The position numbers were made by a program, and so were the translations under genes. A stretch of DNA of 64,000 nt, taken from assembly GCA_020086605.1 (NCBI GenBank), contig JACBWW010000016.1, positions 5,881,682 to 5,945,681 of the forward strand. The letters are read 5' to 3'. This stretch comes from Lanius collurio (Eukaryota > Chordata > Aves > Passeriformes > Laniidae). Below are positions 50,437 to 61,302 of this stretch, piece by piece (position 1 is the first letter of the stretch; the number at the start of each line of letters is the position of its first letter). The notes below the pieces were generated by a model. The model did no database searches and was not told the DNA's origin. It was given only the letters and a program-made list of their open reading frames with translations.

Positions 50437-52782
50437 ATTCATTCACTGTATGAGAGCTGATTTTGATTTTTAAATTAATGATTTCTACTTAGAATTTTTC
50501 TTTCTTCCATATTGTTAAGGAGTACTACAAATAGCTTAAGGATAGAACTAAAAGATCTCTTTCAAAATGATGTTTCAAACTGATACTGTTTAGTTAAGTA
50601 ACCTCTGATAGAGCAAGATTTCTAGTTTGAAAACTTTTATCAGATTTTTAAAAATAACTCACAATTTTGTGACCGTTCATAATTCAAAGTCTTTTCTCAG
50701 GATAAATTTTATTGAAACAATCTCTACTTTTCTAGGGCCACAATCTGAAGACAATTTTGGAGAAAGGGGAGTGCCAGTTCACAGGGTGCACACATTCATT
50801 GCTTTGCTGTGATGGGAATGTGTTGAGCTTTTTAATAGTTTTTCTTTTTATAGTCCTACTTGAAGTCTCAGGGTTTTTTTTTTCAAAGGAAAGGACTAAT
50901 TTCATTACAGTTACAGGAAATTCCACACTGAAATCATTAGGATTGCAGGGAAGGGAAATTAAAGAAGAATTTGTTCTGGAATACTTTCGAAGTCCCCCCA
51001 TCCTCATAAATAAATGAATAAAAGAAAACCTCAGGTGTGTAGAAATTTGTGTATGTCTGCTTCTGTGGAAGCCACCATGGTTGGGGTTTTCCAGTTATCA
51101 GGGCAGAGAATTTGGTCATTGGGAAGAGCAGATTAACTGTGTCATGCTTTGAACAGGAGGCTGGGCTGGGGTGCCTGCCAGCCTTGGTTCTTCTGTTGTG
51201 ATCCTATGGAGTGAGCCAGGGAATTCTCTCTGTACCCTCTGGTGCTGCTCCATGGGGGTCAATTCCTGCTGCTGTCTGCCTTGGTGGCAGCAAACAGCTC
51301 CCCAGGCTTTAGGTGGTGAAATATTAAGGTGGCCATTGAAGTGTCAGGCACCTTTTGGGTGTTTGCTGTTTTACTGAACCATGGGGAGGGATGACTGACA
51401 CTGCAAAGCAGAAGGAAGCTGCAGCCTTCCCTGGGCCATTTATGGGGCAGGACTTGACATGGAATACTTGTGGGGAAGAGCAAAGTGAAATGAGACTAAA
51501 GCAGGACTAACGATAACATCTCAGGAGCAATTTAGATCAGGTGTGTGTACCTGTCTGTCTGTAAAAAATAAAATATCTTCTGTACACCTTTTGTAAGTAA
51601 AGATGCTTGGGGTCCATTGTAGGGGGAGTGCTAAGCAAAATCCGAGCTTGTTTTTGGATGGAAAATGAGCAAAGACATACCAGGACCAGGTTTTGGAGGA
51701 GGGAGTTGGTGGAGGGCAGCTAAAAGGTGTTGCTTAAGTGCCTTGTTCTAAACTTCCTCCTGCTGTGCATTGTGAGGGTGGATGTGGGGAAAGCTGTAGG
51801 TGTAGAGAAAACTGCAAACACCTTTTGTACATCACCTGTAATTTATACTTCTATTCTTTAGCTTTGTTTCCTTATACATAATTTTTGGTTATAGTGTATG
51901 AACTCATATATTATGCAGTTCCTTACTATCTGCAACCATTTTCTGACTAATTTACACCTACCTGTAGTGTTTCTTAGCACAACAAATCAGATCTGCTTTT
52001 TGGGCCTACCTCTCTTTAGAAAGAAAGCAAGCTGTAGTCTGATTTTCTACCTAACAGTCACACAGTGTAAGTGGAATGGGAATAATTTGTTTTTCCTTTG
52101 CTGAACAAAAGATCCTGTGTTTGTTCAGGAACTTCTTATTTAAAAAAAACATATATGCCAAGGAATATGTAGCAGTGAGATAACACATGCCTCGAGGAAC
52201 TCTGTGAGGCACATACCTTTGAAAATATTTTATTGCTGTATTCTGTTTTGAGAAGAAGTGTCAAAATATGGAAAGCCAACAGAGAGCTCTCACTAATACA
52301 CCAAACAGATTTTATTTACAACATATTTGCACATAGGACCCTCCAGTCAAAAAAAACATAATTAATGCCCTGGAACACTAGTATATAAGTTTTAGTGGTT
52401 TTGAAGGTAAAAAAAAAAATTACAGGATAGAGATAAAAATGCTAAAGAAGGATCCTATTGTGCAAAGACTTGCACATAAAATGTGTTCCCATACATATGC
52501 TCTTAGATATATTGGATTGCAGGACTGTGACCCAAGTATGCCTTGTCCTTATTGATCTGGGAACAAATTGCTCCAGAATTGTAGAATTCTTTCACCTTTA
52601 ACTCATAGGAAAAACATCTGGTTGTATTAAATATATCTTTATTCACTGTTTAGCTATTATGAAGTAATTTCATCTCATCCTTTGATGGACATGAGCAATA
52701 AATCCTGTGCTTGATGACATTAAATTTTGTATTCAGATGTTTCTTTGACTAATCCTGATCTAACATTTTATATGGATCCTGG
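50437..52782. other. non-coding unique sequence
   Basis: No gene supported. The interval 51.1-51.5 kb is GC-richer and open on both strands for about 70 codons, without recognised domains. Confidence 0.55.
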
Positions 52783-53130
52783 CTTTTTTTTCCTTCTTTT
52801 TTTTTTCCTTGCTGATCTCCAATACAAATTTGGTTTATGGGCAGTGGCAGCTCAGCAGGAGCCCTTGACCCTGTCTGTGTGTGGGTGCTCCCAGCTGAGC
52901 CATCAGCCCTGTACCAATTGTTGTCTTCAAACCTGTCCAGCCTTGCCTGTCTGTGCTGCCTCCCAACACCTCTGGGGACTTGTTGGTCACTGAAGAAGCA
53001 GAAAGTGCCTTTGGGACTGCCTGAAAGGATGTTACCCAAGGTATGCAGGAAGGACAGCAAGGTGTGCAGACAAGGGCAGTTTTCTTATTCAGATCTTCCC
53101 AGGACTTCCTTACAGCAGAGGAATAAATCA
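52783..53130 (-). other. possible retroposed sequence with A-rich tail
   Basis: A T/C-rich tract at 52,783-52,810 reads on the minus strand as an A-rich tail. It follows about 300 bases of markedly GC-richer sequence that are open on both strands (98-103 codons). GC-rich body plus terminal A-rich tract in AT-rich surroundings fits a processed copy of an RNA. The parent is not recognised and no flanking target duplication was found. Confidence 0.25.
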
Positions 53131-56100
53131 TAAATAGTGTCTAACATACTTGGGCCTCCACTGGAACATCTGAAATTTTTTGTGATGTATGTGCTTTGTA
53201 GTAACAAAAGTATGATTTTCTCTTCTCTATATCTCATTTTTGGGGGGGGTAAAAGTTTTCTCATTTTACTGATCAGATATAAGATAATGAAGAGATGATA
53301 TTGTAAAATAATTCTTAGATGACAAGTGAGAGTTTCTTAACAAATCTGTTTTTCAAGGCTGACTTATTTTTTTTCTCTTTTTCTTGAAAATTATTAGTTA
53401 AACTATTTTACAGAGCCCAGACAGTTTTAAGCAACTTGACCATTGCAATACATCATCATCAATAAAGTAGCTACACAGCATTTCAGTTCTCAGGGTTTTT
53501 TACACTTTATTTCATGAAGCTATTTATAATTTTCTGTTTTATTGTCTTTTTCATGCTGTTGAGCAAAGTGTGTGGGTTTTCTCTTTGCTTGTTTGTTTTA
53601 CCCCTCGGATTGGACAGTTTAGTACTTTGACCTTATATTTCAGTGTAAGTTTTTTCTTTGTTTTGACTGTGCTCATCATCACAGCCCTTTGGCTCTGAAG
53701 GCAGTATCTTTAAAGAAAGAAATTATACAACTGGAGGTAAAGGCTTTCTAGACATCTCTTCTGGTACAGCATGAAGAAAAGTATTTGCTTTTCAGAACCC
53801 CCGTTCTGCTCTAGTAGGTTGTGCTGTAAGGCACCAATTACTGATCTTATTTCACCCCAATGAAACACTATTTTGTAAGATAAAATAAGACCTGGTAAGC
53901 AGCAGCTTTCTTCAGTAAAAAAGGAAGATCTCTTACACTATTTCCAGTTCACTGAATAAAAAATAACTATTTCATTCCCGAAGTTATTTTGCAAGAGGTC
54001 TCTGAGGAAACTTGGGAGATAATGGGATGAAACAGGTCACAATATTTTTATAAGCATGATTTTCAATGTGAATTCTTCCTGCCTTCAGGAGAAGGAGTTG
54101 CTGTAGCTGTTCTGTGTCCTCCAAGAATGCATCCAGCAAACTCTGAAGTTAGAGCATGAGATACAAGATTATATATTTCCAAATAACCTTAGGACATGTA
54201 AATTTGGCTCTTTTGAGCCATTTCCAGCTCTGAGTACTATCCAGAGATAGGAAATCTAAGCTCAGTTGTTTCAGTTCTTGAAGGAAAACAGGAAATAATG
54301 AGAGTTATTCTGAAGAAAGTCTAGGTCTCCTGGACTTGTTTTACCTGCATAAGCACTAGAAACTGAGCCTAGAACAGAGGTAAATTTGCAATCATCTGTC
54401 ATTCTCCAGGTGTAGTGCCTCTTGCCATGGTGCTGTGCCCTACCACCTAGGCATGGACACAGCCCCCACCCATCCTTGAGGCACCTTTATGGGAAGTGCT
54501 GCTCTCTTACAGGAAGGGGAGCATAATACCACACGTAGCACCCATTAACTTAAGCTGACTTTCCTCAGTTATGATCTTATACTAACAAAAAAAAGTGCAG
54601 CAAATTCCTAAACTGGCTCATGGTCACAGTTAAGGCAGCTGAAGTGCAAAATGGAGTAGAGGGGGGAGGTGTTTCCAGACTGGAGGCAGAATCTGTGCAT
54701 GGAAGACAAACCCTCTGACTGGTGTTGAGTGTAATAGAGTTGTGTGGGGAAGTCTTCCCTGTGATGCCGAGATTTCTGAGGGGTTTAGGAAGCTTAGATG
54801 AAGCCTTTACTTTATGGCAAAGATTCTTGAGTACTTAAAAAGATGACCAACCCTTCCAAGTTAAATTATCTATTCACAAGTTTAAATGCAGACATGTGCG
54901 GGTTCAATAGTGTTTTCTTGACTATGCACAATTAATAACTGCCCACAGTATTCATACTGCTAATATGTTATGCAATATTTAACAATCTTGTTCTTTATTT
55001 AGTCTCTTTGCTTAAATCTTTTGCCTGTTCAGCAATTTAAATTATCTTCAAATAATAATTAAAATGAATATTTGGAAAACATAGGCATACGAAGAAATCT
55101 TGAAAAGAGGAGGCAACTTTTATGAGACTCTTATCCCTTTTTTTTGTCTCTGTCATTTTCATTTTCCTCTTACTTTCTGATTTCAAACTAGCTGGACCTG
55201 GTTCAAATACTCATGCTATTTTGATGATATTTATGGATCAAAAGAATATGATTTCCATGGCAACTGTTCCAGGTTTTGAGCAAATATCAGCTTTGAAGGT
55301 GCTTTTTCTCTTTTTGATTTTTATTTTGCACTTATTAGGTTAACTCCGGGAGGGGTTTAGATCTCGTTTATAAACAGAGAACTTAATTTGAAGAAGAAAA
55401 GCAAATTTCAAAATAGAATGGAGTGTTCAAGATATCAGATCCAGCTGCGGCGTTCTATCAGATTCTTTCTTTGTCCTTGAGTGTTTAAGCTACTACAACT
55501 TTGAAAAAAAAAGCAATCTTCAGAATATGATGCTGCTTATAATCATGTGATTTTATAGTTAAATAAGTGTTCTGAAAGAGTTGTTCATGTTTATATTTTT
55601 GGGGGCCCCTGGGTGTCCCTCTGATGGCGGTGCCCAAGATGTGGGTGGATTGAGGGTGGCAGTGTCGCTGCTGAGGTGGATTGAGGGAGAAGTGCTCTGA
55701 ATGGGAGCTTGCTCTGTAAGCACTGATGATAACAACTGACCCTGATTGTTGCTTGCATGCAGCAAGGTGCTTTGGGATAAAGTTTTCCCAGTTTGAATAC
55801 CTGCTCTGCCTGCGAGTTAGCTCCTGCCTCTTGCAAATCTTACCCCTGAAACAGCTGTAATAGCCCTGTGTTCATTGTACACAGCACTGCATTCTTTTGA
55901 AGGAGTCAGTATTTATTGCCCACCATTATAAAAATGTGTCTAATTCAGAAATTCATGAAGTACATACCAAATTTTGATAAACATTTAATTAATTGTCACC
56001 AAGTCAATACTAATAAATGATGGATTTGTGACTTTAAAGATGAAATGATTCTTGCTAAGGCTCAACTTTTATGTCTGTGGTTCAGAACTGCTGTGTTGTG

Positions 56101-57875
56101 TGTGTGTTTATGCATTTGCACAAGTACACCCGAACAGTTATGGGAATACCCAAGTTGCTCAATGTAACATCAGTTTTTCATTATTCTTTGGTGCTGGTAT
56201 CTCCAGGAATGAGGCAGGGAACTCCTAGGGCACAACAGAATGTAATTATGAGTAAGTTTCCACTATGTGTCACAATATGTAGTCATGAGAAAGCAAATGT
56301 GAGGCTGCACAGGAATTTCCTCACTCTCTTGTATGTAGAAAAAGATGTCTTTCGGAGAAAAAAAAATGAAGGTATTGGTTATGAGGAGCAGAACCTCCCC
56401 ACGTGGTATTGCCAAGGTTAGAAATCTTAATTTTAGGCATAATAAAGCAGAATCAAGGACAGAGATTTTGGTCTCTTCAAGGATCTGGTCTATAAATATC
56501 GTGGTTGGGTTGTAGGGAGCTACAATGTTGACTAATTTTGGTCACCAGCCTTTAAATACGTGTGGTATATACGTGTGCATTATGGGATATTAGGGGGAAA
56601 AATACTTAGAATACTTTTGTCCATATTTTTCTATATCACCACCCACACTGTCAGCTGCTGTCATATTTTTCTGGCTTTGATACTGTTATTCATTACAGAA
56701 AATAACAGATTAAAGTGGCTTTGGCTACTCAGCTTCTCTGTAATCTTGAAGTAGAATTTTGTGGTATCATGTGCTTGGGAAGTCCTGGATGCTAACACAA
56801 ATATTCTCTGAAAAGCAGACAGCAACAGGCCTTTCTAGTTTTGGTTTCTAATTTTATTTATTGTTTCTCAGAGAGCTAGAGCATGACTATATTTACAATG
56901 TATTTATTTTCTCATACGCAGAAGTGGAAATGGTTGAAAAAATACTTTGAATTTTTCCCTATTCGTTTTTGCTTTGTGTGAGTAAACTGGGCTGTTGCCC
57001 TCCTATGGGAGGCCTCCTATCCTTGCACAGGGCATTTTGTCTTTGCTAGACCCAGATGCTGCTTTTAATGCAGTCAAGTTGCAGACACCATGTAGTAGGA
57101 GCTCATGCAGATTGTAGCTAAGAGCTGGAAAAACTGACCCAAGTGTTTTGGTTAGCATTGTTTCACTAAATTTCACATTTTAATTGTGATATTAGAACAA
57201 AAGACAATCAGAGGAAGTTGTACAAGATTTTAACTGGAAGTGTGAAATCAGATGAGTAACATTTCAGGAGAGTGCATGCAAGCCACTCATTGTCCTGCGT
57301 GCCCTGTGATTTTGACTCATCTATGCAAATATTCTCTGGTTTGATATATTCTCATGAAAAGTTTTATACACTTCAGTCAACCTATTAAGGATCAAGAGTT
57401 GCATGATTTTGCTGGAATGGAAAGGCAGGAAATTTCTTTTTTTTCAGATTCTTCACTGATAAGCACATTTTAAGACTCTGAACAGGATAAAAAAGTTGCC
57501 ATTGCTTCATGTGAGTGTTTCGCATAGTTCTAGCTGTGAAGTATTTGGCTTTTTTCAATAGTTTACTTCTTCTTAGTTTGTAAAACCAAGAGCAGATTTT
57601 ATAAAGCTTTGTTAGGATGGCTTCTTTAGAGATGTCTTTTTAATATATGAGAATTCTAAGTGAAATTATGCATAGACATACCTGGTTGATTCAGTCTGTA
57701 TATTTTGCATACTAATTTTATCCTGCTAGAGCTATTTAATTCAACAGAGTTACCTTTGATGTTTGTAGGAGTGCTGAAGTAAAACTGCTCTTTCCTATCT
57801 CAGGAGCTGAATAACTTCCAGAGGGCTGTTCCACGGGGTGCTGTGCACCCCTGCTCCTTGTGTGGTAAGGGGCAA

Positions 57876-57888
57876 GCACACACACACA
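57876..57888. repeat. (CA)n microsatellite
   Basis: Six CA units. Confidence 0.75.
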
Positions 57889-58616
57889 GCACTTTGGTCA
57901 TGTCAGTGATACCCTGCTACTCCTTTTTCAAAGTGAGTCTAATTTGTTTATTTCCTTGCCACAGGGTAACATTTTTGACTCTTTTTGAAAAGGTTCCCTC
58001 GTTCTGAAAATACATATAGATGTCTTGTTGTCAGAAGCAGGTAAACTAGTAAAAAAAGTGTTTGCAAATTCCACTTCAGAATTGTTGAGCTTTTTCTGTT
58101 GAAGAGATGATTCGATGTGCCAGGTCTACATACAACTGAACTCCTATCAAGTGGGATGTTTGGACTTGAGGAGAGGTAAGAGCAGATGGGGCTTTAACCT
58201 TTAAGTCATTTGGCTGAGTGCTGCCTGATTTGCCCTAGATCAAGAGTCATGTGCTGGCTTCACTGGCCTGTGTGAAATGACTTAATGTCTTCAGTTTGCT
58301 TCATGGAGCAGAATTCTCCATGTTACAAGTGTCAAAAGATGTTGGTGGCTCTTCCACCAGAGATATTAATGTTTGTGAATGGAAGCAGATGCCATCCTTG
58401 TGTGCAGGAAGGACATAGACATGGGAGGGTAGCACACTTGTGCTGCTGCTGTCCCCACAAACATGCATTGACTGCCAGTGCTGCTACACTATTGAGACAA
58501 AGATTGCTTCTTTTATTTAAATTTCTCAGAAGGAAATTCAGTAACTAAAATTACCAAAGGAGTACATAATGACTAAGGAGTAAGAGCCAAGTTCTGCCTT
58601 GTGCTGAACCTGTAAC

Positions 58617-58640
58617 TGGGGGTCTCTGGGGGGTCTCTGG
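58617..58640. repeat. two-copy 11-12-bp tandem repeat
   Basis: gggggtctctg is repeated directly with one extra g. Confidence 0.65.
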
Positions 58641-60224
58641 AACTGTGAAGCCCAGTAGGAAGCGACACTGATTCCCTGGGCTTGGAGGTGCTCTGAGCCC
58701 TGCCCAGTGCCCTGTCTCTCCATGGCACTCTCTTCCCGATTCTGCTTGGATTCCCACTCCTTGTTTTTCAGCAGTGGCTGGCTCTGGGCAGTGGCCTGAA
58801 GCTGGGCTGGTGGTGTAACACTTGACCACAGCTCATTTGCTGCTGTTTGGTCACAGGTGCTACATTACAATTAGTAGCCTTTATCTAGAAATCTCTTTCA
58901 CCCCTTCTTTCCTGTTGAGAAAGTACCATTTGCTCATGCAGAATCACAATGGAAAATGTCAAGTCATTTTGAATTTGCCAGATGAGGAAAGGAAAGGGAG
59001 AAAGCCCCATAACAGAAATAACTTTTATGAGGCTGAACCAAGGCAGGCATTTAACTCCTCTTCATCATATGGTTTTATTATGTAATGCTTTAAATACAGA
59101 AAGGAAAGGCAGGTGGCAGTCAAAGAGCAGGAGAGGACACCAGCCAATGGAGAGCAGGACCATGTGGTCCTCAGTGGAGATGAATATGAGGGAAGGAATG
59201 CAGCCACAGACCTCATAAGATTAACAGAGGAGTACAGGGCTGACCCAAATTTGAGATTAAGAGCAGATAGTGGTTCACACCTCATGGCATTTTCTTTCCC
59301 CTGCTCTATATCTCTCTCTCCATGTTGTTTTGAATTCATTTTCCTGTGTGGCTCAAGGGCTTTTGTGATTTCTTTCTCCCAGGGACTGGCTCTTTTCTAT
59401 TACTTTTGGCTACCACATAGCTTTCATTTTTGTTTTAGGTTTAATGTCATCTAGATGTTAATGTAAAATAGGCTGAGATGGTTGTGTTTTTTATGAGTCA
59501 TAAACTATTACTTGTCCTGTTTATGGCAGGGATGCTGGTATGAGACTAGGCCTGTTACACAGTTACAGACAAAATTACTTGGATTCTTGTTGGTCCTGGA
59601 AACATACAGATTTAAATAGCTATCAGGAGGTCACATGAACTAATAGTTCAGAATTTCAAAAATAAATAAATACAATTAAAAGAACATTACTTAGAATTCT
59701 CCTGTCACCTGGAGAATCTGACCATGATTGCTGTTTCACATTGACAAAATGTTCTCATTTACAGCCCAACAAGTCTCCAAGTTACCATGTTTTTAAAAAG
59801 GCAATATTTTACTGGCTTTAGACATTTCTGTGTATTAGATTCAGGTTAGCTCAATGTGAGAGTCCCAGACAGCCAATTGTTTGAGCTCTTGCAATGGGGA
59901 GTTAAGGACAATGCAGTTTGTTTAGTTATGATAGCAGCAGTGATACAAGGAAAATCAGCTCATGTAAGTCAGTGTCAGGTCTGTGCCATTTCAACATGGC
60001 CCCTTGACTCTCTCACTGGCTCTCTTTGCATTTACACTCTGTTCTTGCTATTGAAAGCCCCTTTACATCACTATATTGTTTTGCTTGTAAGGTTGCAATG
60101 AGGCCAAAGGACTTAATTCTCCAGGCTGTTACGCACTTCTTTGTCGGTGTTTTTGGCAACAATTGGGATGGGGAGCCTGGACTGGCATTCCAGGAGCCTT
60201 TTTATTATTTTATTCCATTGTCAG

Positions 60225-60248
60225 TCTCTGTCTCTGTTGAGACAGAGA
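60225..60248. repeat. perfect short inverted repeat
   Basis: Arms tctctgtctc (60,225-60,234) and gagacagaga (60,239-60,248) are exact reverse complements around a four-base loop tgtt. It is too short for a microRNA precursor. Confidence 0.8.
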
Positions 60249-61093
60249 TGGTACAAAACTCATGCTGTCACAGGCATCCAAAGACTTCTTTGTTATAGAG
60301 CATTCTTAAAAGCTTTTTAGCCAGCAATGTGCTTCTAAAGTTTTCAGACAGCTGTTTTAACCAGTCTTCAACAGTGCATGTACATCTGTTGTACACAATA
60401 CTTGCTTATTATGCCTTATATAATAATACACAATATTCCATTATTGGGCTTAAACTCGTTTATCTTGGTAAGCATATTTTTTGCAACTTCAAAACCTATC
60501 TCAGCCGAACCTAGAAACTCTAACCATTGTTTTAATGTCCTTGCTTATTATATAATTGTATCCTCTTCTGTCTTCAAGTTTTCGCAGCTAAAGCTGACTC
60601 CTGAACTCCTTTTGCTTTATTTCTGAAACCTAATTTTTTCTCGCACCTAAGAGCTTTTCTACCTTTTGTGGTTCCCTGCACTTCTAGTGTTGTGCTATTC
60701 TCAAATTCTGTTGCTTGAAGTACTCAATGCCATGTGAGATCCTACCTTTCTAGAAAGAGAAATGCACTCAAAGTGTTTTGCAGTTCTCTGATGAAAGTCA
60801 CAATAGCCCATGGAAGTGCCAGGTACAATTATTATTAATATTCAGGCGCTGTACCAGTAACATCTGCTACTGCATTTCACTTATTCCTCAAAAATTTAGA
60901 GAAATAGTTCTCTGTCACCAGAAATGAGAAGATTTTCTGTCTCTATCATCACACACTTTTTACTTGTTACTTGTCTTTTTGTCAAAAATAATTCTCTCAA
61001 CTTCCTTCTGAGACCTTGATAGGCAGAAGTTTTTGTTTGAGAACTAAAACCAGAAGCAATGATTTTAAAAAGATGACTTGAGAAAGTTGAAAT

Positions 61094-61302
61094 TTATTTG
61101 AACTTTTTGCAATAAGTAGCCATGTTTGAATATTTTAAATTAACTTTCTCAATATGATCTAAACATGGAAATTGTGTCATGCTGTCTTCTGTAATACATT
61201 TGAAGAAAGTAGTCACCCTTGTTGGGTCCAGCTGTGAAGCCAATTTTTTTACAGTCTGAACACTCTGATAAAAGGGACTTTGCAACTCAATCATCTCACC
61301 CA
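61094..61302 (-). CDS. possible terminal coding exon, unidentified
   Basis: On the minus strand the acceptor ctcaatttttcag, with a branch-point-like actgact about 40 bases upstream, opens a frame with two leftover bases and then GEMIELQSPFYQSVQTVKKL, continuing through TRVTTFFKC and IEKVNLKY to KKFK and a taa stop. The 68-residue translation is balanced and looks like a folded-protein C-terminus. The stop overlaps an AATAAA (minus strand, 61,093-61,098), which is too close to be the functional signal unless another follows. An in-frame tag lies just upstream of the acceptor, so the stretch is not part of a longer frame. No family was recognised. A retrocopy fragment or chance is possible. Confidence 0.25.

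Larger units (their letters stand above)
53131..61093. other. non-coding unique sequence
   Basis: No gene supported. Holds a short (CA)n run at 57,876-57,888, a small tandem duplication at 58,617-58,640 and a 10-base-pair perfect hairpin at 60.23 kb. Frames of 80-116 codons have no splice structure or recognised domain. Confidence 0.5.
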
